Origin: Helicobacter sp.
GTDB lineage: Bacteria > Campylobacterota > Campylobacteria > Campylobacterales > Helicobacteraceae
DNA length: 15,160 nucleotides
Assembly: GCA_014799985.1 (NCBI GenBank)
Contig: JAAVGZ010000074.1
Coordinates: forward strand, 1 to 15,160
Direction of reading: 5' to 3'
Positions 1 to 6,465 of the stretch are shown piece after piece. Under the pieces are notes generated by a model, which saw nothing but the letters and a program-made list of their open reading frames with translations, made no database searches and was not told the DNA's origin. The translations under genes were made by a program, and so were the position numbers. Every line of letters starts with the position of its first letter. Within the stretch, counting starts at the first letter, position 1.

Positions 1-44
1 CCAACCCCTGCACGCTCTTCTTCTTGGCTAGTAAGACAGAATCC

Positions 45-87
45 AAAGCGGCGCTGCGTGAGCTACGCTAGCTTGCGCGCGCTTTTT
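45..87 (+). terminator. Terminator-like hairpin repeat, copy 1
   Basis: AAAGCG (45-50) pairs with CGCTTT (80-85). A GCGC/GCGC continuation carries one bulged base, and an inner AGCTA-CGC-TAGCT stem sits on top. The 3' side runs into five T residues (83-87), as expected of an intrinsic terminator on the plus strand, presumably for a gene left of the window. The outer arms and the trailing TTGGGGATT are shared with the copy at 162-211. Confidence 0.5.
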
Positions 88-161
88 ATTGGGGATTGTT
101 TGCTTTGTTGTTGGAGATTCTAAAATTGATGAGCAATGGAGAATCAAAAATTGCAATCTTC

Positions 162-211
162 AAAGCGGCGCTGTGCTATGGCTTCGCCATAGCTTTGCGC
201 GCGCTTTTTTT
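162..211 (+). terminator. Terminator-like hairpin repeat, copy 2
   Basis: The outer arms are the same as in copy 1 (AAAGCGGCGC and GCGCGCGCTTT). The inner stem is a perfect 8-bp GCTATGGC / GCCATAGC (175-182 and 186-193) closing a three-base loop. Seven T residues follow (205-211), so this is the stronger terminator candidate of the pair. The inner stem differs in sequence from copy 1 but keeps its pairing, which points to selection on structure. Confidence 0.55.
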
Positions 212-226
212 GGGGATTCTATGCTC

Positions 227-256
227 GTTGATTGCTTCGCTTACGCTCGCAATGAC
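227..256. repeat. Interspersed CATTGCGAGCG-type repeat, left copy
   Basis: On the minus strand this reads GTCATTGCGAGCG, a short variable centre, then GAAGCAATCAAC. The same units occur at 14845-14873 and 14986-15074 at the other end of the window. This is an interspersed palindromic (REP/MITE-like) element. No coding role is apparent. Confidence 0.6.
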
Positions 257-307
257 GACCCGCCATTCTGCCCCCAAATAGCGATTGATACGCGCGCCTC
301 CAAAATG

Positions 308-316
308 TGCTATAAT
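308..316 (+). promoter_or_regulatory. Extended -10 promoter of the PLP-protein gene
   Basis: TGCTATAAT is a perfect extended -10 element, the usual sigma-70 signature in Campylobacterota, where the -35 box is weak. It lies 20 bases before the ATG at 336, so the leader would be only about a dozen bases and would contain the AGGA ribosome site at 327-330. Confidence 0.6.
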
Positions 317-335
317 CACCAAAAACAGGAATCCC

Positions 336-1010
336 ATGCTTGCCCAAAACCTCCAAGACATCATCGCGCGGATTGAGAAGGCGCGCATCGCCTATTCGCG
401 CCACCAAATCGTGCGCATTGTCGCCGTGAGCAAGACGCAAAATGCCGATGCGATTCGCGCGCTCTATGAGGCTGGGCAGCGGGCGTTTGGCGAAAACAGG
501 GTGCAGGATTTGTGCGACAAAGACGCGGCGCTTGAGGCGCTCCCGATTGAATGGCATTTCATCGGCACGCTCCAAACCAACAAAATCAACGCCCTACTCG
601 CGCTCCGCCCGAGCCTCTTGCATAGCCTCCATAGCCAGCAGCTCGCGCATGCGCTGCAAAAGCGGCTCGAGAAGCAAGGGCAGAATCTCCGCGCGTTGCT
701 GCAAATAAACGCCGCGCGCGAGGATTCCAAGCACGGCGTTGCGCCCGAAAGCGCGAGCGAGACCTACCACGCAATCCGCGAGACCTGCCCCAACATCACA
801 CTTTGCGGGCTCATGACAATCGGCGCGCACACGGACGAGCAGCGCAAGATTCAGCAAAGCTTTGAAATCACAAAAAAATTATTCGACACCCTGCCAGACG
901 CAAGCATTTTGAGCATGGGCATGAGCGATGATTTCGAGCTCGCCATCGCCTGCGGGAGCAACATGGTGCGCATCGGCAGCCTGCTTTTTGCCAAAGGGCG
1001 CTTCTTGTGA
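336..1010 (+). CDS. YggS/PROSC-family PLP homeostasis protein
   Basis: Family knowledge: these proteins bind pyridoxal 5'-phosphate without a known catalytic reaction and buffer PLP and amino-acid pools in the cytoplasm. Seen here: 224 residues, the normal bacterial length (about 230). The PLP lysine lies in VAVSKT (K33). The barrel motifs RAFGENRVQ, WHFIGTLQTNK and GLMTIG follow, and the C-terminal signature SMGMSDDFELAI...MVRIGSLLF is present. I chose the ATG at 336 over the in-frame TTG at 285. It follows an AGGA at 327-330 and a perfect -10 at 311-316, and the family starts here, whereas the TTG lies upstream of the promoter. The stop overlaps the next gene's GTG by 4 bases, so the two are probably co-translated. 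The linked functions are not obviously related. Confidence 0.93.
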   Translation: MLAQNLQDIIARIEKARIAYSRHQIVRIVAVSKTQNADAIRALYEAGQRAFGENRVQDLCDKDAALEALPIEWHFIGTLQTNKINALLALRPSLLHSLHSQQLAHALQKRLEKQGQNLRALLQINAAREDSKHGVAPESASETYHAIRETCPNITLCGLMTIGAHTDEQRKIQQSFEITKKLFDTLPDASILSMGMSDDFELAIACGSNMVRIGSLLFAKGRFL

Positions 1011-2578
1011 GTGCGCTGCTTCGCCTGCGCGACTTTGGGCTGCAATATGGCACGTTCTGCCTCGAGCCCCTAAGCCTCGCGCTCGCGCCAAAAGAGCGCC
1101 TCGCCATCGTGGGCGAGAGCGGCAGCGGCAAATCGTTGCTCGCCCTAAGCCTGCTCGGGCTTTCGCGCGCGTGCGTGCGGGGCAGCGCCGAGTTTTGGCA
1201 CAACGGCACAGCCCTTGAGCTCACCACGCTTGGCGCGAAGCAATGGTGCGCCCTGCGCGGCAGCGCGATTGGCTATATCCCCCAAGAGCCGCTCACGGCG
1301 CTAAACCCGCTGCACACCATCAAGGCACAGATTCTCGAATCCTTGCGCCTGCATGCGCGCTTTTTGACGCGCAAAGAGCAGGAATCGCGCTACGATGAGC
1401 TGCTCGAAAAGGTCGGGCTAGAGGCGCTCAAAAGCCGCGAAAAGGTCTATCCGTATGAGCTAAGCGGCGGCGAGAGGCAGCGCGTGCTGATTGCGATTGC
1501 GATTGCGAACAGCCCGAGTTTGCTGATTGCCGATGAGCCCACAACGGCGCTCGATGCGAGCCTGCAACAGCAGATTCTGTGCCTGCTTGGCGCGCTTGTC
1601 TCCGAGTGCGGCAGCGCGCTCGTGCTGATTAGCCACAACCTGCCGCTTGTGCGCAAACATTGCGACAATGTCTTGGTATTGCAAAAAGGGCGGCTGCGCG
1701 ACTATGCGGACACGCAAACGCTCTTTGCAAAAAACGCGCCAAAGAGCGCATACAGCGCCGAGCTGTTGTCGGCAAAGCTACCCCAAAAGCCGCAAGCGCC
1801 GCAAGACACAGAATCGATTCTGCAAACGCGCGAGCTTTGCGTGCGCTACCCGCTTGCGCGCAATTTTTGGGGCAAGGCACGCGCAATGCGCACGGCGCTA
1901 TCGCCCCTGTCGTTCACGCTTTGCCACAAGCACAATCTCGGAATCATCGGCGAAAGCGGCAGCGGCAAGAGCTCGCTGGGCTTTGCGCTGATGGGGCTTG
2001 TTGACAAAGAGGGCGATGTCTGCGTGCCCAAAAATGGGCAGCTCTGCGTGGCAGACATGCGCACGCTCAATTACCGCGCGTTCATTCAGATGTTGTTCCA
2101 AGACCCATTTGGCGCGCTGAATCCGCGCCTTAACGTGTTTGACATCATCGCCGAGCCGCTGCGGATTCACAAGCATGGCGACATCGCGCAAAAAACCAAG
2201 CGCGCGATGGAGCGCGTGGCGCTGGGCGCGCACTACGCAACGCGCTACCCAAACGAGCTAAGCGGCGGCGAGAGGCAGCGCGTGGCGCTCGCGCGTGCGC
2301 TTGTGTTGCAACCGCGCGTGCTGATTCTCGATGAGCCCACGAGCGCGCTCGACCATGCGTTGCGCGCCTCGATTGTGCAGCTGCTGCACGACATCGCCAA
2401 GGAATGCGACATGACATATATTTGCATTAGCCACGAGCTCGACATCGTCCAATCGCTCTGCGAGAATGTGCTCGTGTTGCAAAAGGGCGAGGTGATTGAG
2501 CAGGGCGCGTGCGATAGGGTGTTTGCGAGCCCTACACAAAGCTACACGCGCGCGCTTTTGGAATCGATTACTTCTTAG
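1007..2578 (+). CDS. Fused two-domain peptide-type ABC transporter ATPase (YejF/DppDF-like)
   Basis: The protein has 523 residues with two complete ABC ATPase domains. Domain 1: Walker A GESGSGKS at 36-43, signature LSGGERQR from 152, Walker B LLIADEPT. Domain 2: Walker A GESGSGKS at 315-322, signature LSGGERQR from 418, Walker B VLILDEPTSALD. The architecture and length match the YejF type (about 530 residues), which energises uptake of peptides or peptide-like compounds at the inner membrane. The substrate cannot be read from the ATPase. The start is GTG at 1007, inside the stop of the upstream gene (GTGA overlap). No permease or binding-protein gene lies next to it in this window, so its partners must be encoded elsewhere or left of the window. 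The 3' end overlaps the minus-strand gene by 11 bases. A 30-base stretch around the signature motif is identical in both domains. Confidence 0.92.
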   Translation: MSALLRLRDFGLQYGTFCLEPLSLALAPKERLAIVGESGSGKSLLALSLLGLSRACVRGSAEFWHNGTALELTTLGAKQWCALRGSAIGYIPQEPLTALNPLHTIKAQILESLRLHARFLTRKEQESRYDELLEKVGLEALKSREKVYPYELSGGERQRVLIAIAIANSPSLLIADEPTTALDASLQQQILCLLGALVSECGSALVLISHNLPLVRKHCDNVLVLQKGRLRDYADTQTLFAKNAPKSAYSAELLSAKLPQKPQAPQDTESILQTRELCVRYPLARNFWGKARAMRTALSPLSFTLCHKHNLGIIGESGSGKSSLGFALMGLVDKEGDVCVPKNGQLCVADMRTLNYRAFIQMLFQDPFGALNPRLNVFDIIAEPLRIHKHGDIAQKTKRAMERVALGAHYATRYPNELSGGERQRVALARALVLQPRVLILDEPTSALDHALRASIVQLLHDIAKECDMTYICISHELDIVQSLCENVLVLQKGEVIEQGACDRVFASPTQSYTRALLESITS

Positions 2579-2975
2579 GCGGCGCAACGGGGCAAACGGT
2601 GATGCACTCCGATGTGAGAATCGTTGTGTTGGTTGCCGATGGGTTGGGTGGCAGCCCGCATGCGCCTTGATTTTGCGCGCCCTGATTCTGTGCACCCTGC
2701 GCATTTTGGGCGTTTTGCATGTTTTGTGTTGGCTGCTGCGCTTGGGCAATCTGCTGCTGCTCCTGCGGTGGTGGGGGCGGTGGGGGCGAGTATGGCGCTG
2801 TAACGGGCTGTTGATACGCGAGGGATTCATGGTGTGTCAGAATCGTGGGGTGTGCCTGAAAATAGCCAAGTGTCGGCGTGTGCTGCTCGTAATAGCGCGG
2901 CGGGTGATAGAGGCTTGGCGGGTTCGCAAACGCTGCGCACGCAAGCGCCGCAAGCGCAAAAGTGATTCGTTTCAT
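2568..2975 (-). CDS. Small secreted Pro/Gln-rich protein, function unknown
   Basis: I do not recognise the family. The 135 residues begin with a clear Sec signal peptide (KR, a hydrophobic run, and AFA before N at about residue 17), so the product is periplasmic or outer-surface. The mature part is low complexity: a Tyr/His/Pro-rich stretch (19-62), seven consecutive prolines (64-70), Gln-rich sequence (72-84), then Gln-Asn-Ala/Gly repeats (84-104). Three cysteines lie near the C-terminus (106, 124, 128). The sequence ALAC in the signal is a poor lipobox, so a lipoprotein is unlikely. The start is supported by an AAGGAGG ribosome site (2981-2987 on the opposite strand) and a TATAAT on the minus strand at 3008-3013. 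The gene is convergent with, and overlaps, the ABC gene. Confidence 0.75.
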   Translation of the reverse strand: MKRITFALAALACAAFANPPSLYHPPRYYEQHTPTLGYFQAHPTILTHHESLAYQQPVTAPYSPPPPPPPQEQQQIAQAQQPTQNMQNAQNAQGAQNQGAQNQGACGLPPNPSATNTTILTSECITVCPVAPPKK

Positions 2976-3007
2976 TGTCTCCTCCTTGAGATGAACTCGA
3001 TTTGCGC

Positions 3008-3013
3008 ATTATA
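3008..3013 (-). promoter_or_regulatory. -10 box of the Pro/Gln-rich secreted protein gene
   Basis: Read on the minus strand this is a perfect TATAAT, 33 bases before the ATG at 2975. It lies in the short divergent gap shared with the phosphatase gene. The plus-strand gene may use the TAGAAT at 3021-3026, but that would leave a very short leader. Confidence 0.5.
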
Positions 3014-3042
3014 ACATTTTTAGAATCAAATAGGAGCAAAAT

Positions 3043-3558
3043 ATGGCAAAAGCCGCGTTTTTAGACCGAGACGGAATCGTCAATATCGACAAAGGCTATG
3101 TGCATCTGCCGCGCGATTTTGAATGGAATCATGGAATCTTTACATTGTTAAAGGCGTTGCATGAGCGCGATTTCATGCTGTTGCTCTGCACAAATCAATC
3201 AGGAATCGGACGTGGATTCTATGATTTTCGTACATTTTGCAAACTCTGCTTGTTCATGCAACAAACATTGCAAGAAAAACTCGGATTCTGCTTTGACAAA
3301 ATCTATTTCTGCCCGCATGCGCCCGAGTTTGGCTGTGCATGCCGCAAGCCCAAGCCGGGCATGATTGAGCGCGCATGTGTCGATTTCCCACAACTCTGCT
3401 TGCGCGATTCTATTCTCGTTGGCGACAACTACACCGACATTCTCGCCGCGCGCGCTGCGGGCGTTGGGCGCAAGTTTTTGCTTGGCAAAGCAAAAGGCTT
3501 GCTTTGGGACGATGAACGCACGATAGAGAGCCTCGAATCGATTCTTTGTGTGTTATAA
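3043..3558 (+). CDS. gmhB: D-glycero-D-manno-heptose 1,7-bisphosphate 7-phosphatase (HAD family)
   Basis: GmhB removes the 7-phosphate from heptose bisphosphate in the ADP-heptose pathway for lipopolysaccharide core. The 171 residues carry the HAD nucleophile motif DRDG (D8, D10), motif II CTNQSGIGRG (T50), and the zinc-site pattern C90-x-H92 ... C98-x-C100 followed by RKPKPGM. That zinc site separates GmhB from histidinol phosphatases lacking it and from other HAD enzymes. The final acidic motif is VGDNYTDI (D128). AGGAG at 3032-3036 supports the ATG at 3043. No other heptose genes are adjacent. The end of the gene contains the promoter for the downstream locus. The alternative, a histidinol-phosphate phosphatase, is less likely because no his genes are nearby. 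Confidence 0.85.
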   Translation: MAKAAFLDRDGIVNIDKGYVHLPRDFEWNHGIFTLLKALHERDFMLLLCTNQSGIGRGFYDFRTFCKLCLFMQQTLQEKLGFCFDKIYFCPHAPEFGCACRKPKPGMIERACVDFPQLCLRDSILVGDNYTDILAARAAGVGRKFLLGKAKGLLWDDERTIESLESILCVL

Positions 3559-3559
3559 T
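3551..3559 (+). promoter_or_regulatory. Extended -10 promoter at the head of the formate dehydrogenase locus
   Basis: TGTTATAAT overlaps the last codons of the phosphatase gene. A second, weaker GATAAT lies at 3575-3580. The predicted leader of about 50 bases ends in a strong AGGAGG (3612-3617) for the small membrane protein. This may be the main promoter for the whole fdh locus or only for the first small gene. Confidence 0.5.
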
Positions 3560-3622
3560 TCTGCACCAAATGCCGATAATACAACGGGGAAGGACACCCG
3601 CTATATGGACTAGGAGGTCATG

Positions 3623-3793
3623 ATGGCTATGCCAGAATCATCGAATCAGCATGTTTTTAAGTCGGAGTATCGCCGCATCAAGATGAAGGATAGTAGAGAA
3701 CTCAAAGACTGGCTGCAAGGGCTTGGCGCTGCCTTTTCCTTGTGTATGTTTTCGATTCTGTTCTGCACGTTGATTATGATGCGTTTCCCTTAG
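3623..3793 (+). CDS. Small single-span membrane protein at the head of the fdh locus
   Basis: This 56-residue frame is easily missed because of its size. A perfect AGGAGG (3612-3617) sits five bases before the ATG at 3623. Neighbouring in-frame ATGs at 3620 and 3629 are alternatives with poorer spacing. The N-terminal half is polar and charged (residues 1 to about 30, with RRIKMKD). It is followed by one hydrophobic helix of about 20 residues rich in Phe, Leu, Met and Cys, and a short RFP tail, suggesting an inner-membrane protein with a cytoplasmic N-terminus. I do not recognise a family. Its place between a good promoter and the Fe-S gene suggests a role in formate respiration, but that is inference from position only. 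Confidence 0.6.
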   Translation: MAMPESSNQHVFKSEYRRIKMKDSRELKDWLQGLGAAFSLCMFSILFCTLIMMRFP

Positions 3794-3806
3794 AAACACG
3801 ACAGAA

Positions 3807-3834
3807 CATGTCGCCCCATATTTTGGGGCACATG
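3807..3834. promoter_or_regulatory. Strong hairpin between the small membrane gene and the polyferredoxin gene
   Basis: CATGT (3807-3811) pairs with ACATG (3830-3834), and GCCCCA (3813-3818) pairs with TGGGGC (3824-3829). The result is 11 base pairs with a single bulged C at 3812 and a five-base loop. No T run follows, so it is not a classical intrinsic terminator. It could be an mRNA-stabilising or processing structure that sets different levels for the genes on either side. Confidence 0.5.
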
Positions 3835-3855
3835 CGATGAGAATCCCAAAATTTA

Positions 3856-3864
3856 TGCTAGAAT
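3856..3864 (+). promoter_or_regulatory. Possible internal extended -10 promoter
   Basis: TGCTAGAAT matches an extended -10 except for one base of the hexamer. It lies 36 bases before the ATG at 3901. A second candidate (TAGAAT, 3877-3882) follows. Either could start a transcript for the polyferredoxin and downstream fdh genes, separately from the promoter at 3551. Confidence 0.4.
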
Positions 3865-3900
3865 GAACGGAAAGTATAGAATTTCCTAGAAAGTACCCTA

Positions 3901-5583
3901 ATGATGGACAACGATTTGCTTTTTGTCTCTGCCAAATCTCCGTTTGCAACCCTGCAAAACACAGCGATTCTGACGCCAGAAGAGCTTGAGCTGCGCTCGC
4001 TCAATGACGAACCTTTTATTGTTTCTAATGTCCCCACAGAGCATGCCTACATCGTTGCACCCGAAATCAATTGGCTGCTTGCAAGCCGCGAAAACCCCGC
4101 GCAATGCGCCAAAGAAGCCGAGTTTCTCTACCAATCGCGCATGTTACAAGCAGAAAACATGCAATCAGAAAAAACATGCGATGTCGCCAACAGCCTCTTT
4201 GTCTTGGGCAGCGGCAAGAGCGCCGAAGATTTCTGCCTGTTGGCGAACCAAAACGGCTTCGAGGCTGCCTTGCTCGCGCCAAGCGATGTCGCGTCTGTCG
4301 GCGGGCATTTGGGCGCGTTTGCCGTGCATTTTGCCAACGATTCTGTGCGCAACTATGCGCAAGGCGTGCTGTTTGTCGACATTCCCGCGTTGCAACTCTA
4401 TCGCGGAATCGAGAGCGCGGGCGATTTTGACGATGCGCATGCGCTGCTTTCGACCCTCAACGCGCGGCTTGGCGCATATACCTACCGCGAGACATTGCGC
4501 TTCGATTCGACATATTGCCAATACGAGAATCGCCGCGAGAAATGCTGCGCCGCGTGCGCCGATGCCTGCCCAACGTTTGGAATCTACGCCGATGACGCGA
4601 GCAAAAAGCTCCATTTTTCGGCAATCGATTGCGTCCAATGCGGCGCATGCGTGGCGCTCTGCCCCACAGGCGCGATTGACTTCAAAGAATCCCCAACCGA
4701 GCTCTTGTTGCGCCGCGTGCGCCTGTTTGCGGGCTTTTTTGTTCTGCTGATTGACGAACCGAGCCTCGCAGACTTGCTGCCGCATGCCCCCGCCCTGCCG
4801 CCCTCTGTGCTGCCACTCGTTGTGCCCGAGCTCAACGCGCTCAACGCGCCCGCTCTGCTTGGCTGTGTCCAAGAAAGCGGCGCGAGCGTGGCGCTCTACA
4901 AGCCTAACGCAAGCGATGTCTTGCAAAGCGCCGTTGCGATGACGAACGCCATTGTCGCGCGCGCTTATGCCGATTCTATGGGCGTTGTACTCATGCAGAA
5001 TCGCGAGGAATGGAATCGACTCGATTCACTTGCGACAATCGCTGACGCGAAATATCTTTACACCCCGCGCACAAACGAGCACACGCGCAAGAGCTTCGCC
5101 GAGCGCCTGCGCTTTGTCGTCAAAGACCGCGATTTGGGCGTCTTGCCCATCGAGCCAACGTTGCGCTATGCGCAAATCACGCTCAAAGAGGGCTGTACAT
5201 TGTGCCTAAGCTGCGTTGGGGCTTGCAATGTCGGCGCGCTGATTGCCAACGAGCAATATTTCACGCTCTCATTCAACCCCTCGCTTTGCACGACTTGCGG
5301 CTATTGCGCATTGTCATGCCCCGAAAATGTCATGAACATCGAAGAAAGCGGAATCGCGCTGAATGCGCAATGGTTCGTGCCGCATGTGCTCGCCCAAGAT
5401 TCGCCCTTTTGCTGCGTGGAGTGCGGCAAGCCGTTCGCCACGGCACGTTCGGTGCAAAAGGTGCGCGACATGCTCACCGCGAGCTTCGCGGGCGATGCGC
5501 GCAAGCTCCGCTCGCTCGAGTGCTGCCCCGACTGCAAGGTCAAGGTCATGCTGAACGCAAGCGTTGGAGAAAGCCATGCTTAG
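3901..5583 (+). CDS. Polyferredoxin-like protein with four Fe-S motifs and a C-terminal zinc-ribbon-like region
   Basis: The 560 residues lack a signal peptide and are probably cytoplasmic. Cysteine groups: C206/C215/C216-x2-C219-x3-C223 (an irregular first site); C244-x2-C247-x2-C250-x3-C254; C432-x2-C435-x2-C438-x3-C442; and C463-x2-C466-x2-C469-x3-C473. The last three are textbook [4Fe-4S] sites. Two further CxxC pairs (C505/C508 and C542/C545) near the end resemble a zinc ribbon. The 180 residues between the ferredoxin pairs and the first 200 residues show no motif I recognise. Ferredoxin-like proteins occur next to fdh genes in Campylobacterota, but I know no proven role. Electron transfer or cofactor assembly for FdhA are guesses. 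The start is ATG at 3901 or 3904; no good ribosome site is visible. It overlaps the next gene by 8 bases. Confidence 0.85.
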   Translation: MMDNDLLFVSAKSPFATLQNTAILTPEELELRSLNDEPFIVSNVPTEHAYIVAPEINWLLASRENPAQCAKEAEFLYQSRMLQAENMQSEKTCDVANSLFVLGSGKSAEDFCLLANQNGFEAALLAPSDVASVGGHLGAFAVHFANDSVRNYAQGVLFVDIPALQLYRGIESAGDFDDAHALLSTLNARLGAYTYRETLRFDSTYCQYENRREKCCAACADACPTFGIYADDASKKLHFSAIDCVQCGACVALCPTGAIDFKESPTELLLRRVRLFAGFFVLLIDEPSLADLLPHAPALPPSVLPLVVPELNALNAPALLGCVQESGASVALYKPNASDVLQSAVAMTNAIVARAYADSMGVVLMQNREEWNRLDSLATIADAKYLYTPRTNEHTRKSFAERLRFVVKDRDLGVLPIEPTLRYAQITLKEGCTLCLSCVGACNVGALIANEQYFTLSFNPSLCTTCGYCALSCPENVMNIEESGIALNAQWFVPHVLAQDSPFCCVECGKPFATARSVQKVRDMLTASFAGDARKLRSLECCPDCKVKVMLNASVGESHA

Positions 5584-6178
5584 CGCCGCCGAACTCGCCA
5601 GCCTCACGCAAGCGCGCATGCTGTATTATGACTTTTTCAACGGATTCTTCGTCTTTGAAATGCTCGATGAGCGCGCCGCAATTGCCCAAAAGCAGCTCGA
5701 GATTCTGCTAAATGAGCCGCTCAATGACGAGGCGAAAAGCGCGATGCTGCTCTTGCAAGACGAGCTCAAGGCGCATGGCATGGCAAACATCAAAGACGAG
5801 TTCTCGCGCCTCTTCGCCCTGCCCTTTGGCGCGAAACAGGTCGGAATCCACCTGTCGCATTTCTACCACAACTGCCTTGGCGCAGAATCGCTGCTTCAGG
5901 CGCGCCAACTCGTCAAACAAAGCGATGTGCGCGTGGATAGCGCGAACTTCAAAGAAACCGAAGAACATCTCGGATTCCTATGCGGCTTCATGCGCCACTT
6001 GCTCGAAACGGGCAATACGAAGCTCGCCAAAGAGGTCTTTGCGCTCGCCAAAGACGCGTTTTTGGGGCTCATCAACGAAATACGGGCGCGCGAAGACGCG
6101 ACATTCTATGTCGCAATCGCGCAGATTCTGCAATCGTTTATCCAATTCGAGGAGGAATATGACACGTTAACGGCATAA
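5576..6178 (+). CDS. TorD/DmsD-family chaperone for formate dehydrogenase
   Basis: Family knowledge: TorD-like proteins bind the Tat signal or apo-form of molybdoenzymes in the cytoplasm and hold back export until the cofactor is inserted. The 200 residues are all-helical in appearance, contain DEFSRLF (74-80), and carry the family motif E-x2-[ED]-H as E127-TE-E130-H131, followed by LGFLCGFM. I chose the ATG at 5576, five bases after GGAGA (5566-5570), over the in-frame TTG at 5564. It overlaps the previous gene by 8 bases (translational coupling). Directly downstream lie two Tat-exported FdhA copies, the obvious clients. Confidence 0.85.
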   Translation: MLSAAELASLTQARMLYYDFFNGFFVFEMLDERAAIAQKQLEILLNEPLNDEAKSAMLLLQDELKAHGMANIKDEFSRLFALPFGAKQVGIHLSHFYHNCLGAESLLQARQLVKQSDVRVDSANFKETEEHLGFLCGFMRHLLETGNTKLAKEVFALAKDAFLGLINEIRAREDATFYVAIAQILQSFIQFEEEYDTLTA

Positions 6179-6193
6179 AAGGCACGTAGTCCG

Positions 6194-6223
6194 ACAAAGA
6201 TTCTTATTGTTGAGAATCTTTGT
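6194..6223. promoter_or_regulatory. Perfect 11-bp hairpin before the first Tat-fdhA cassette
   Basis: ACAAAGATTCT (6194-6204) pairs without mismatch with AGAATCTTTGT (6213-6223) around an 8-base loop. A small GGG-ATTA-CCC hairpin follows at once. No T run follows, so read-through is expected. It sits exactly between the accessory genes and the catalytic cassette, a natural place for mRNA processing or differential expression. Confidence 0.5.
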
Positions 6224-6256
6224 GGGATTACCCCAAATCTCAAACAAGGAGTCGAA

Positions 6257-6451
6257 ATGGAAAAAGACAGACGTAAGTTCCTAAAAAACGTCACCAAAAC
6301 TTCCATTGCAGTTGCGGGCGCTGGAATCGTGCTCGCAGGCTGTGGCAAAAAAGGCACAAGCGAGAATCTCGTGCGCGGCAAATCGCCCAAAAAAGAGATT
6401 CTTTATCAAAAAACACAGCAATGGGATTTGTATTATTCCGTTGCTAAATAA
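6257..6451 (+). CDS. Tiny Tat-exported lipoprotein of the formate dehydrogenase region, copy 1
   Basis: The 64 residues begin with a twin-arginine motif (R5-R6-K-F-L-K), followed by a hydrophobic stretch and a clear lipobox L26-A-G-C29. After lipidation only about 36 residues would remain. The C-terminus has the conserved aromatic pattern Y-x2-T-Q-Q-W-x-L-Y-Y. This fits the small 'formate dehydrogenase region TAT target' family (I recall it as TIGR02811), which sits next to fdhA in many proteobacteria and has no established biochemical role. AAGGAG (6246-6251) supports the start. It lies 14 bases before fdhA copy 1 and is closely similar to the protein at 9369-9563. A role in assembly or membrane attachment of FdhA is plausible but unproven. 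Confidence 0.85.
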   Translation: MEKDRRKFLKNVTKTSIAVAGAGIVLAGCGKKGTSENLVRGKSPKKEILYQKTQQWDLYYSVAK

Positions 6452-6465
6452 AGAAAGGAGACACA

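Larger units (their letters stand above)
1..335. other. Gene-free left edge with hairpin repeats
   Basis: No open frame here has family resemblance or a convincing ribosome site. The stretch is built from two related terminator-like hairpin repeats (45-87 and 162-211) and one interspersed palindromic repeat (227-256), and it ends with the promoter of the next gene. A plus-strand frame stops at the TAG at 29-31 and could be the tail of an upstream gene, but too little is visible to support that call. Confidence 0.6.

Noticed and set aside
285..335. TTG start for the YggS-like gene
   Set aside because: The extra 17 residues span the TATAAT promoter and do not belong to the family; the ATG at 336 has its own AGGA.
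2496..3014. Plus-strand frame of 172 codons over the Pro/Gln-rich gene
   Set aside because: It has no ribosome site or family match and is antisense to a frame with a signal peptide, an AAGGAGG and a TATAAT.
3605..3613. Two-codon upstream frame (ATG GAC TAG) overlapping the ribosome site of the small membrane gene
   Set aside because: It could be a minimal regulatory frame, but such short frames arise often by chance and nothing else supports it.
3813..3829. Intrinsic terminator after the small membrane protein gene
   Set aside because: The stem is strong but is followed by mixed sequence with no T run, so termination is not supported; it is listed as a structural hairpin instead.
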